Assembly: GCA_021234155.1 (NCBI GenBank)
Contig: JAJEKV010000039.1
Location: 9,871,077 to 9,935,076, forward strand
Length of the DNA: 64,000 nt
Reading direction: 5' to 3'
Source: Isoetes taiwanensis
Lineage: Eukaryota; Streptophyta; Lycopodiopsida; Isoetales; Isoetaceae
Shown: positions 44,333 to 56,015 of the stretch, piece by piece
How positions within the stretch are numbered: position 1 is the stretch's first letter
Layout of the letters: the number at the start of each line of letters is the position of its first letter
Program-made: the position numbers and the translations under genes
Notes under the pieces: model-generated
Database searches by the model: none
What the model was told of the DNA's origin: nothing
What the model saw: only the letters and a program-made list of their open reading frames with translations

Positions 44333-45175
44333 TTCTTTTTCTTTTTCTTTTTTTCTTTTCTTTTAAGGATGCGAGCCTTTATTATTCGCAGAAAGTTACA
44401 AGCAAAGTACAAGATTACAAACTCAGGAGAGAAAATGTCCATTAAAGCAAATCCACTCCACCCAAATGCAACATCTAAATAGTGTGAAGAGGAAACAAAC
44501 GTGAATGTGAAGGTAGCGCTCCCAAATACGGTCTCTTCACTTGATTAGAAATTGATGAATACCCAAATGCTTTAGCAATTCGTTGTTGGGTAAGAACTTG
44601 TACATCAGAACAAACATGACCTTTGAATATGAGAAGATTTCTTTTTTTTTTTCAAATGGATCAGATGATCCATACAGAAGCCAAAAGTCCGTTCTGCTTA
44701 TTTTTCCCAGCCATTTAGGTAGACTACTAATAATACCTACGGATTATTCAAATTCCAATGAAAGAGGCCTTGAAGCCACAATCAAGCATGTCTGACATGT
44801 TGACACAGGAAGAAGCAATGTTTGATTGTCCTTCTCTGCACAAAAGGGACAAAGTGCAGACACATCTGGAGGAAATCTGTGCACCAAAACATCAATGCAC
44901 ACATAGAGATGAATGATTTCCCACCACAAAACGGGATGGGGTAGTTTATGCCGTACCCATTTCCATACTACTTTCTGTCGGTTGTTGGGATTGACCAAAG
45001 GCCACTTTGCTGAAGGAGGCATGACTTCAACAACAAGCAGGATCTTGTATGCGAATTCACCAAATCTGTTTTGACAAGCTAATGTGCTACCCAAACTTGA
45101 GGGGCATCCAATTGCGCTATCGGAGGAAGAATCAGAGGCACTTTCTACAAAATAGCTTGATCCCACCTTCAAAGG
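44333..45175 (-). mobile_element. LINE 3' fragment with zf-RVT domain
   Basis: The minus-strand frame 45172-44744 holds VVWKWVRHKLPHPVLWWEII, then DVSALCPFCAEKDNQTLLL, the zinc-binding C-terminal region of a LINE ORF2. The sequence 3' of it ends in an AAAAG-rich tract at about 44366-44333 (T/C-rich on this strand), which fits a degraded tail. The element is 5'-truncated near 45175. No clear target duplication was found. Confidence 0.65.
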
Positions 45176-46020
45176 AGGAACTTATATCTAAACCCTTCCC
45201 GTGTCAGCAAGTGCATCTGATTATTATACCAATCAGATATCATGTGCACACCTGTCAATTTCCATCGATGTTGTATAATGGTTCTGGCCCCTTACGGTCC
45301 AGCATACGTATTTTTGCATGTACTTACATGATGCATGCATGCAACATGCACATAAGCAAGGATTTGCTTCTTTGGCAAAGAGTTTACATAAGGTAATTCT
45401 TGCACGAGGTGGTTTTTAGAGCTTTGTGATGCTGAGGAGACGTCGAGGCAGAAGCTTGGAGATCACATCAAGAACTGCATCAAATCTATATATTTTTATG
45501 AGGTGGAGTTTCAGTTTATTTGAGACTATTTAAGAATTCATAGGTTGTTGATTGAGTTTAAGCATAGTGTAGATGATGGCTTTGGGGTTACAAAGTAATC
45601 AATGGTAATTTACGATTTGGATTGGATAAGCAGGGTTTAATGGATTCAAATGTCTATGGTAAATGATGAAATCAAAGCAGTAGGATTGAATCTATAATTT
45701 GGCTTTTGTCTCAGGAAGAGTACAGTAAATCTAGGGTTAATTCTATGGGCATGAGGTTTGTCTGTTGTAAGTGTTAAGTAGAAAGGGAAAACTGGAATGG
45801 GAGCCCTAGGGGATTTACCTCTATGTATTTTGGATATGGCATCTGCATTCCTAGGGTCAAGCAAAACCCCCTTATCATATGCAAAAAACTGGCTTGATAT
45901 ACCCTTATACTCCTTAAAATACAACTAGACAAGTGACATAAATGGTAAATACCCCTTATTATAACTACAAAAAAGGCAATAAAAAACTCCTTGGCATACA
46001 TTCAGATGGTTTATACCCAT
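45176..46020. other. non-coding stretch, no gene seen
   Basis: No ORF resembles a protein. Runs such as GCATGCATGCAACATGCAC near 45330 are simple sequence. Confidence 0.5.
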
Positions 46021-47650
46021 AACACAAGTGAATCCCCCTTGATGGGAGGTCAAAGATCTTATGGGAAGAGTTAATTAAATAATTGCTTTATTTCCTGTGG
46101 TGACTACATCTCCATAGTAGGGCCCTCTGTCTACTCAGACCACTTGGGATGGCCAAGTGTCCGGGCAAGGAACACGAAGGTGTCATTCGTCCCACGTCCT
46201 CTATGGGAATCCTATACAGCGGTAGCGTACATAGATGTTAGCATACATCAATCATGCTCAAATAATATACCACCACAAAGGGTAGCCCATCCATCATCAT
46301 CAACAACTAAATGACAATACAAGTACAAAGTAACATAAGTAACCCATCACAACAAGGGCGCTACCCTGGACTCAGACATCCGTGGGGTCAACTGACGGTC
46401 AGGGCCTCAAGATATCAGCAGACAGAAGTATAACATGGCATTGGCTGGCATAGAACAATGGCTAAAGTAGTCCACTCCATCCGCCCCTCCTGTGCACACT
46501 TTGTAGATAGGCTGAAACATGCTATGGCGTGATGTAGCCTTCCGGAGACGCAATCTCATGGAATCACCCTATGAGACCACTACGGGTTACATCTCCCCGG
46601 TCCGATAAGGCAAGTCAGAGAAGTGCCATAGAGAATACGTGCCACTAGGTGCAAATGCAGCCTTACCCGACTTGAACCCCGCAAAATTCATGGACCGCCA
46701 GGTGCGCCCATCGAGCTCAGGACGTCCATATAGGCATGTTTCCTGCGACCCAGGATGTGTCAGATCTATACTCGGCCATAAATGCGAGGACCAGCTATAA
46801 ACCTAGCCCACTGTAGAAATCTTGTAGCCATGCTAGGGAAGACTCCTCCCCCGTTTCACCATTGTGCTCATTGTCTGGTGCTGAATCACGATATAGCATC
46901 CACAACCTGGTGCACATGCCGCAATTACTGAGTTTTAAGGGAAATATATCTAATTCTAGGAAGCTTTAGGTCTCTACCCTTCCCTCTCGTCATCATAGTA
47001 ATATATAAAAGAGAATTTAACCATTTCATCTACCCAGAGAAGTGTTAGCGGAAGCCCAAGCTATCTAGAAACTAACTGGTCTTCTGGCTGGAGCCGTTGT
47101 CGCAAAAAGTCTCCATTCTTCAAGTCTAGTCACACAGTGGATGGCTCCTCCTTCCCCCACTCTCTCCCAATCGATTTTGGGGCTGAAATGGGGATAGGAC
47201 CCTACTTTCCCTGCCCAATTTGGCAAGTCCCACTTGGCCAATCAATTTGGGCCAGGTGACACCTCCCTATTGGTTTACTTTAGCTAATTATAACCTTATT
47301 AGTCTAATTAGGTTATTTATTCACTAATATTTTTAGCGTAGCTAATAAATTCCTTTTAGGTTAACCCAAGTTATCAATTATTGACCCTTAAGGGTCTAAT
47401 TAGATAGTGATGATGTGTCATAGTATGTATATGTATACCGTATAAATACACGAAATGTCACATGTATTATTCTTTTCTTTGTTGTGAGAAGAAAGTAGTT
47501 TTTCTTCCATTATGTTATCATGCTTAGACAGGTGGCTTTGCTCAGTTGGGTCTGTTTATCCACTAGTTTTTATTCCTATCTCTTCATTGTATCATATATT
47601 GTTTGAGAATGATTAATAAAGTCTGACGTCCTACCAAAATTTTTTTTTTT
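46021..47650. other. GC-richer unassigned block, possibly LTR-like
   Basis: From about 46100 to 46900 the sequence is richer in G and C and free of coding sense. Farther on there is a TATAAATA at about 47451, then a T-rich transcribed-looking stretch and AATAAAG near 47617, followed by a T tract (47640-47652). The order of TATA box, leader and poly(A) signal is what an LTR or a short gene end would show. No matching second copy, TG/CA ends or target duplication was found. Confidence 0.3.
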
Positions 47651-49261
47651 TTACAGTATTTGAAGTCTAGAAATAAGCTTTGAAAGCCTTGACTCTACCA
47701 AAAGGGCAAACATCCATAACACTTATGCAAATAGTATCCGATTCTTCCTGATGGATCAAACGACCGCTTTTCAAAACCAAGCAAAGCCAAAATCCGCAAT
47801 TTTAGCATCATCCAGATGTTTTTTCTCGATGTGCAATCTAAGCATAACCCAGATTCAATGCCAAAGTATTTCATGCAATCCAAGCATCGCCTAGACGCTT
47901 TTTCTCGATGCCAAAGTATCTCGTGGAGCCTTTTCAACCAATTGCATTGTTTGCCAAATTGACCCACCCCCAGATAGGCAAAATAGGGGAATTAGAGAAA
48001 ATTAATTAAAGGCTTAGGATATAATAAGACATATGCTACTCGTACGTCTTGAAAACTAAAATTGATTATGTTTATTTCTCCTCAGGCCTGCAAGATGGTA
48101 CATTCTAGGTTATTGATACATTTTGACAACTAGAACTGTAGGTCTACAAGATGGTACATCTGGAAAAACCCTTGGAGCTACATTATCCTTTCAGATAAAA
48201 TAGATAGGTAGATAGTATTTTTATGGCATGCCATATTCGCAGCATCCCTGAGGACATATGACGGATCCCCAGGGACTTAAACACAAGATCCCTTAATTGC
48301 TAACCCAATGGACTAGCCATTAAACCGAACAAGGAAATATGCAAAAATTATAGTGCAATATGGGGCAATCATTTATTGCAGCCCATAAAAAAAAAAATGC
48401 TTGGGAACGTAAACATGCACAAGCTATATAATCTTTTTAACTAAGGGAAAGATGCAAATATTATAGCACAACATAGTGCATTGTAACCCATAAGATGAAC
48501 ATTACTAATTTGTTATAAATAGGCTTTAAAAAACATCTGAAAACCCTGAAATCTTGACCACAACCAAATTGAAGTTGTTATACTTAATGTAGCCTATAGA
48601 TTTTAAATAATTTGCTTGGTCTTGCAACCCCATACCATCATCTAATAACTAATGAGTCCCAACTTAATTTCTTGAGAGATTCATACACCAACATCCAAGA
48701 AATTCCAATTAGATATTCTCAATTAGATATTCCAACTAATTATATGTCATTGAAGTTAGTTTTTAAGAATCTCACGAATCCTTTACATCATTCCCACTTT
48801 ACACAAACATTGCATTATGAAAATGTTGAACATTGACAATGGGTGCAATTCCACAGGTTTGAAACCAAAGAAATGTTCGCGGCGGCCTTGACTGCCGCAA
48901 TAAATTTCTTGTATGTAATAAAAGCCCTCCTTTGATTCATGGTCCACTTTTAAAAAGATTAAAGGCCCTTTTCTTCTATCTAGTGGCGTGACGTTAAAAT
49001 ACTATCTATCTATCTATCTATCTATATAACGAACCATTCCAAATATGATTGTTGCTCTTCATTTAAATGTGTACCACGACCCCTTCAATGACCACTGCCT
49101 TGGTAAATCTTAGAAGTCCTTTTAAATCATAAAGGCACTTCTATAATGTGCTTCCTTCCAAATAGTCACAACCCGTTATATATATCATGAATATTGTACT
49201 GACAATATTATTATCCCATGCCCTTATATCATTGGAATGTTTTCCATAGCTTTGCCAATTT
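47651..49261. other. non-coding stretch with minor repeats
   Basis: A duplicated phrase around TTTTTCTCGATGYGCAATC / ATGCCAAAGTATYTCGTG lies at 47815-47930. A minus-strand stretch at about 48270-48340 looks like a worn tRNA or SINE head. A CTAT microsatellite lies at about 49000-49027. Nothing else is supported. Confidence 0.45.
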
Positions 49262-50253
49262 TTCCATATTACTGGCTCGTTGGCGGCAAGCTGCTGTGCT
49301 CACCTTGGAGGATTGGTATTGGGGTGGTCAGCTAGCTTCATGGGAGTTCTTTCGAGCTCGCTTTCGCCTGAAGGGCAGTGACTGGGCTATCTGGGAACAA
49401 GTGGCAGGGAGTATTCCGCTACACATACCTATAGTCCCTCAGGATGATGTGGTGGTGCAGGTTTGGAAGGTTCATCCGGATGTTGTGTCTTCTTGTTTTG
49501 TGCGGTCTTGTTACCGGGTGTTGGCTATTCATGACACTCTACCCCGCCGGGCAAGTGGTCTGCGGCTTAGGGTTCTCGATGGCTTCGGTTTGGGCGTGGA
49601 CATGGAGCTCACTTCCCCCACCGAAGTTTAGGGTGCTTACGTGGCGGGTGGTGCACCGCTTTATGTCGGGGTGAATGTCCTTGTGAGTCGGTTTAAGTGG
49701 GTGTGAGCCCTCTTTGCCCTTGTTGTGGCCTTCATCATTGAGGCGTAGAGCATTATGCGGTTTTATGCCCTCACTTGCTTGCTGGGATTGGGTCGGGGCT
49801 CTATTTGAGGTGAGATTAACTAGCCGGCGATTCTTCGCTTCATGTGTATCACGGTGCTTGGCGCTCTTGCGGCAAACAAGCCTTGCATCCGTCGTGGCTT
49901 GGTTGGTATAGTTGATTTGGAAGCGGCGGTTGTGGATCTTTCGGGGGATTCGCCGATCTGCCGACCTCTCGATTCTCGACTTCGGTACAAGCTATTTCAA
50001 AGCTTTACGGTGTTCCGGGATTAGTAGAGCGGAAGTTTGCCATTTGGCGGGACTTCTTGGATATTGTAGATGGTGATGGTGGTTTTTGTCTGGCCCGGTA
50101 GAGTTGCAGTTTTTTTGTGAGTTTGTTGTGGAGTGTCGAGGTATCGCTGTCTCTTTGGGGCAGTTCTCCTTCCTCCTCACTTGCTTTGTAACATTACCAT
50201 TCTTTTAATATATTGATGACACAGTTCTTCAAAAAAAAAAAATTCCATATTAC
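49262..50253 (+). mobile_element. 5'-truncated LINE, 970 bp, TSD TTCCATATTAC
   Basis: The insertion spans 49273-50242. TTCCATATTAC lies at both ends (49262-49272 and 50243-50253), and a 12-A tail lies just before the second copy. The start reads LARWRQAAVLTLEDWYWGGQ, ASWEFFRARFRLKGSDWAIW, the ORF2 region before the zinc-binding domain. The domain itself follows in other frames (PKFRVLTWRVVHRF, then ALCPCCG and VEHYAVLCPHLL). Frameshifts and stops break it. It is a typical dead-on-arrival copy. Confidence 0.85.
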
Positions 50254-52786
50254 TTTCACCGTGGACCACTCCCCCGTGCTTGTATCATAACATCACCCCT
50301 TTAAACTGCCAAGCATCCTGTTACACTATGGGAGGGAGGGAATAACAAGGGGAATATACGTGTAAGGTCTCTAGCTTGCACAATTACAAATAGTCTCCCA
50401 TCGAGGTGCACCCGTACTCCATGGCAGTGTTGTTGATGTTCCTCCTAGTACAGTGGTGTTGAAGATCTATATCCTCCTCTTTGTATGTCAGTTCGTACTC
50501 GGGGTAGACTAATATATTTAAGCCCTCCGAGTATGCTTTTGATTCGCACACTAACCAAATACGCTTTTGCTTCGCACTTTAACCAAATATGCGATCGATG
50601 TTGATGTTTCGGCGTTCTAGATTGTTTCACGTAGTCTTGTTCTTGGGGAATAATTGCCTCCCCTCCACCAAGTTCGAAATTATTTGGAGATGCTTCTTGA
50701 AATTGTGCGCAATTTCTTTGGCTACACTCCCATGGAGCCGTTCTCTTCATTAATTGGCCTTCAAATCTTCGATTCTTTGGGTTCGCTAAATTGCATGCAA
50801 GTTTTGCACATTGGCGAGGTGTCTAGTCGCTTCTGCATGTGCGATCTTGCTATCTTATTCCTTTGATCCCCTCGATCTCATGGCTTGGGTATCTCTACCA
50901 TTTCTTCTTGAAAGATTGTCCTTAACCTCGACCTATAATAAGGTCTTTGATGAGTCTAATGAAGTGCTTTGTTGAGCATCATCATTCTCTACCATTAAAC
51001 CCGAGGATTTGAAAAAAAAAAACCCTGACTTGACTAGCTTGGATATAAATCCTACTAGCCCATCAAACTATTTCAGTCAATCCATCCATAGCTTTATCAT
51101 TCCCTTCACTGATTGAGCACTCAAAGACAGGGTGCATCAAACCATGGCCATTATTTTCAATAGTCCACATCCGAATAAACCTTAAGGATATGAACCAGAA
51201 AGAATTTTACAGAAAACTCAATTTATTTATGCATGCAAATCCTTGCATCCTTACTATTTGTTTGCATGTCATGCATACTCTGCATGCCATCTCTTTTGCA
51301 CGTGTGCCATTTGTGTATTTATTCCCATTCATGGATTTTTCTAAGTTCTATACATATGGTCTTATGAGAATGTCTCATAGTCGGATCATTATTCATATCA
51401 CTCTTTTTTATTCATGTTGCAGCCATATAACTCGTATATTCACTTCAAATATTAGCATTTCTAACCATTTATTTATTTCTTAAACCATCAAAGGTTTGAA
51501 ATATATCTACTACAGCATTAATATGGACATCTGCATGCACATTTGTTAGTTCCATACACATGATTCTATATTCCTCCCCATTTCGACATGTAGATAATTT
51601 TGTATTTAAAAAATCTAACTTTCCATTCTGATTTATAATATTCAGTATTTTTCAAAAAGCATACTTTATATTATATCTTAATTGGTCACAGACCTAAGCG
51701 ATGGTCCTGCCATAGTCTGTTTCCAAAATGTTACACTGTAATGACTTTCCTTACTCCCTTAAGAATAAACATCCTTTGAACCACACTATTGCCATTATAC
51801 AGAGAATACTAATACCTGTTTCTGGCCTGTTCCATGTCTACCAATTCCTTGTACTATCATTCTAGTATATATTCAGCTTGCAACTAAAGAGAAAAAACAT
51901 CTGACTATGCACTTACATATCTTTAAACATAAATACAAATACTACTATAGTAAGTACTCAGCCATAACATATGTTGAAACTTAGTTCTTCAAAAATCATG
52001 TTCATTGTGGTTTGAACAATTCAGCAATAATCCTAGATCCATACATCCATTTCGAGCTACTATACTTCATAACAGCAAAGAAAACACATTGGGAGAAGAA
52101 TCACCACGTACCTGCAGCCAACCATGTATACATTAGCAATAATCTCGGTAATGTAACAAGGGCCAAAAGGTACTTTGGGAGATTCTTGGCTCATCGCCCT
52201 TCACCCAATGTACCCTTTGCTCTTGAATTGATAATTAGTCTACTAAGCGTGAATAGAAATAGAAGAACAGAACCTTTATGAAGAAATCACATATCAATTA
52301 CCATCCATTGGATAAATAAATCTAGAATAGTAGAGCATCCTCGAATGGGAATGGGATGCCTTCTATTTTAAACAGACATCTGCAGTAGTGTTCTTAGATC
52401 AAAGGGTTTCAATCCTAACCTCGACATATATTCTTTATAAAAAAAATACCCAACAAGGGGGATTTAAGACCTTCCCTCTGATTTGTTACAGTCTGGTCTG
52501 TTATATTTCTCGTAGCATTTAACTTATGCAAAGATCAACCGATTTAAATCCTCATGCAATATTGAGTTTTTGTACATGTGTATTCGGATCTAAGACTCTC
52601 TGGTCACTTTTTGACATCAAAAACCCCCTGTGTCAGTCCTTTAAATAATCCGTATGCTTCTAGATATAGCTTAGAAGGTAAAATTAGAAAGATCTTATCT
52701 AGAAACATTAATTTATCCTTATGTATTTTTAATTTTATCTCTGCATGTATAATCGCATGATCAAATCAGAGATTGAAATATCATAC
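50254..52786. other. no clear gene; possible exon of the 52.8-56 kb gene
   Basis: A minus-strand stretch near 52235-52130 gives SIQEQRVHWVKGDEPRISQS, TFWPLLHYR, followed by a possible donor GTACGTGG at about 52096. It could be a further exon of the candidate gene to the right. Otherwise AT-rich sequence with nothing to support. Confidence 0.3.
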
Positions 52787-55700
52787 CTGTAGTTCCTCAT
52801 CGTCAGTTTCAAGTTCATCAATTTGTGTCTCACGGACATAATGATCGGCACTATTATTGCCTCTGTAATAGTAGAATAGAATAGAATAGAATACATTTAT
52901 GTCCTTTGTGCCGTAAGGCCCCTGGACTTGTGTAGCATGGGCGAGCTCCCTACAAGGGTGCTACTAGCACATCACGCTGTTTTAATGTAGCCTTTTCGGA
53001 AGGCTGACTTTTTTCCTTTAATACCAGCACCCCGCTTTACCTCGGCTTCTTGGCCGGTGCGGTGATCGTCGTTATCAATCGACTTTTATTTGAGCAATTT
53101 GTGTGGGGCTATATGACCCGTGTATTGTCTGAGATCATATTACAAGCCCTCTTTTCGTGTGTACCTCTCGTATGCGGTCATCATTCTTTGGATCGCATCG
53201 CCGGATCCCGTAACGATTCCGTCATCTTCATCATCCCGTGGATTGGTTCCCCCACTTTATATTTCTATATATCGTCCACGATGTCCCCATAGATCGGGCG
53301 TTCGTTAATCATATGGTTTTCATCCTCTATTCCCCCCCATCACATATTGCGCATATCCTATCCTCCTTGTCTATCCCTCTCCATCTGTCCTTTTCGATTC
53401 TTAGATCGTGGCTTCCCATCTGAATCGACCCGGTATGTCCCTACATTTCTTCCCCAATATGTTATCCGGGACACGGTGTCCCATCTGTTGGTGCGGATTA
53501 AAAACTTATGCGAGCGGTCTGTCTTGGGTCATGTATGTCTCTGCTGACCATGCTCTTGTCGCTATGTATGTCCAATCCTCATTCCTTTGCTCTTCTTCTA
53601 TCGGTTACTCGGGTTTAGTCCCATCTTCACGGTCCATGTTGCCACCTCTACGAACCATCCGGTGCCTTCAAGGATGTGTGATTTTCTTGATTCGGTGATT
53701 GCAATCTTTGGGCGGTTTCCCTTGGATGTCTCGGCGTTGTCTACGGCGGTATCTTATGGTTCTCTCCCATGCTCTCACTTCCATCGGCCTTTGCCCGTTT
53801 CGAGGACCATTTGTCGATTGGCGTGTTTGTCCTTACCACGAATTCACAATGCGTGCCATTGTCTAAAAATTCCTTCTGCTTTTTCCGGTTTCTTTTGTTA
53901 AGCTGGCCCCCATGCTTACCTTTCCGTACAAGCTGGGTGGTGGCTATCATTTGCACTAAATAGGTAGCATTTGATGTCCCAATCGGTTATTCGACTTACA
54001 TTCTGAAGTTTTTCATGTTAAAGTAACTTCCTATAGCTGATTGGAATCGGCGTTAGCTCCTTTGGCCCACTTCACGTGCCATGTGCATCATAACCTAGAT
54101 ATATCACATTTGCTTCCTCTATCTCCTTCTCTTTATATGCGCATCAATCTTTATATATCAATCTCTTTATACTTCCAAAATATGTTTTTTAGAAAAATAT
54201 GTATAAACATATTTTTCTCTTCATATATCTTTGCCAATCTTTGAATTCGGATGACTCAACTTTCAAGTAGATCTCGGTATTTGCTATAATTGGTATTCGG
54301 TTTTTGTTCGCATTGAATCTTTGATGGGGCTAAGCCACTCTAACGACTTGTGGTTTGATAGGCCCGGCGGGGCATAGCCGCTCTAGCAGTCCTATATATT
54401 GGCGTAAGTTGATGGGGCCAAGCCAGCTCTAACAACTTACGTTTGTACCAGGGGTAGAACCACACCGTCGTGCCCAAAAGGTCTTTGGGGTTGTGCCACT
54501 CTAACAAAGATACACTAGGATAGGCGGGGCAAAGCCACTCTAACCATCCTAGCGGGTCAAGTATTGTCGGCATGTAAGTATCCATCAACATTACGACTTC
54601 TAAAACATTTTGTCCTCTACTACATACATATTATGGTACTAGCATCTTTAAACTAGCGGCATACCCACACTCTATTATCTAGCTCGGCGGACCTTTCTCA
54701 CCTAGCACTTAAGCTTATACATCGATTAGACCAGCCATCACCATATGCACTAGGCAGCGAACTACAACGGATGCCAATTCATATAGCGAGATCCCACTTT
54801 CCATATGACTTGACATGTCTAAAGGCGGATAAACAATGACTATATGCATCTATGCAATGAAGGTACATGTATGCAAACAAAAGACAAGACACGATCCATG
54901 CATGTCATTTCCTAGCCTATACTAAGAATACTACAAAACAAGAAAATGCATATGCTATAAGCCAAACAAAACTATTACATTGTGTCCTTTCATCGGCCAT
55001 TATTATTACGTGGTGGACAAATTTTTGTTGTTCTCGTGGTGGTTTCGAGTTTATAGTGGTCCGGATTACGGTTGGTGGGTCCGACCCTCGCTATCACGGT
55101 GTATGGTGAGGTGAGAGCCTCTCGTCCGTAACTTATTCCGGTCCACCTTTTACTCAAATGAATTTGCCTTGCCTATGCAGCCCCTAGCCTCTGCTGTATT
55201 CCCTGAATCATTGCTCTTCCAAAATCTGCCATAGCTATCCTGTTCCTAGCCTGATGCTCCTATGACCGTGCTTGACATAAAAGTCTCACACAAGCATATA
55301 TTGTTTCTAAACATATGTCTCTAGCCTAATGCTCCTAAGACCTTGCTTGACATAAAAGCCTCAATAGCGGTGCATAATAAAAGAGTGCAATCTACAATCA
55401 GAATTGTACATGGACCACTACGCATAGATCAAATCCAATAAATGTTTCAATGTTCAAAATACCTGGGCAACGCGCTCAAGTGTGATATCCTTGAGATATA
55501 TAGGCGTCCGCAAACTGATATCAGCAAAAACATTGCTTCCCTTGAGTGGAAGACACTGCCCTGGTTCTCCAAAACTAGGCTGCAACACCCTGTTTGCTAT
55601 TGAATACTATTGCAACAGTCAATAATAAACAGCCACCGAAGACAAGTGGGAAGCATACTTCAAAGCACACTAAACTCTCTAAAATTCTTATCTCGGCATA

Positions 55701-56015
55701 TCACTGCTTAATTCTTAATCACATAATGATGCTCAATTTTGAAATTTGAATTTCCTTCTTTTGATCATATATACTATACATGCATGTCTGATTCCTACCG
55801 AATCCTCCACCTCTTTTAGCACCAAAGCTGGTATTTCCATCCTCAAAGTTTCTTTTGGATTCAAATCCTCTACCTCCACCTCTTCTATTCATACTTAGAT
55901 TTAACAGTTTAACACGCTTTCTACACCATACAAGCTCTCGTTCTGCCTCCGGTCTGGGTGCCGGTTCTTCCTCTGAGGTATGGCTTCTAGAGCAACCGTC
56001 TGAATCGTATCCCAT
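52787..56015 (-). CDS. candidate multi-exon gene of unknown function
   Basis: Three exon-like segments lie on the minus strand. 56015-55799 starts MGYDSDGCSRSHTSEEEPAP and has an Arg/Gly-rich part (NRRGGGRGFESKRNFEDG), with a donor GTAGGA. 55579-55463 lies between an acceptor GTTGCAG and a donor GTATTT; it is a full 39 codons reading FGEPGQCLPLKGSNVFADIS, LRTPIYLKDITLERVAQ. 52862-52787 lies between TTACAG and GTATGA and reads NNSADHYVRETQIDELETDD. The phases of the first and second do not match as written, so a donor is misplaced or an exon is missing. I do not recognise the family. The long intron would hold the block 53000-55150. Confidence 0.3.
52990..54310. other. pyrimidine-rich block, unassigned
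   Basis: The plus strand is rich in C and T with many TCGG/CGGT words. ORFs here are Ser/Pro/Leu-rich with no domain and are read from biased composition. The block passes into the hairpin array at 54322, so both may belong to one element. Confidence 0.4.
54322..54556 (+). repeat. hairpin array with unit-specific stems, core GGGGCNAAGCCACTCTAAC
   Basis: Five units carry the core. Each of the last four is enclosed by a different inverted repeat. They are ATAGG/CCTAT (54358-54362 and 54391-54395), CGTAAGTT/AACTTACG (54403-54410 and 54434-54441), TCTTTG/CAAAGA (54482-54487 and 54505-54510) and CTAGGAT/ATCCTAG (54515-54521 and 54546-54552). The first unit (54325-54340) has no clear stem, and a degenerate unit lies at about 54449-54475. 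The stem sequence changes while pairing is kept. Confidence 0.7.
54560..55247. other. non-coding stretch, no gene seen
   Basis: AT-rich, then a GT-rich part (55030-55140) with partly complementary GGTCCGGATTACGG and CCGTAACTTATTCCGG words that can form an imperfect hairpin. No coding sense. Confidence 0.4.
55248..55365. repeat. 74-bp-spaced direct repeat
   Basis: CTAGCCTGATGCTCCTATGA and the next bases through GCTTGACATAAAAGTCTCA at 55248 recur at about 55322 with a few changes. Confidence 0.75.

Noticed and set aside
46021-47650. Solo LTR
   Set aside because: A TATA box and poly(A) signal are in a plausible order, but no TG/CA ends, target duplication or second copy was found in the window.
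53050-53963. Overlapping Ser/Pro/Leu-rich ORFs of 60-104 codons
   Set aside because: Pyrimidine-rich composition avoids stop codons in several frames at once; none shows a domain or splice-consistent structure.
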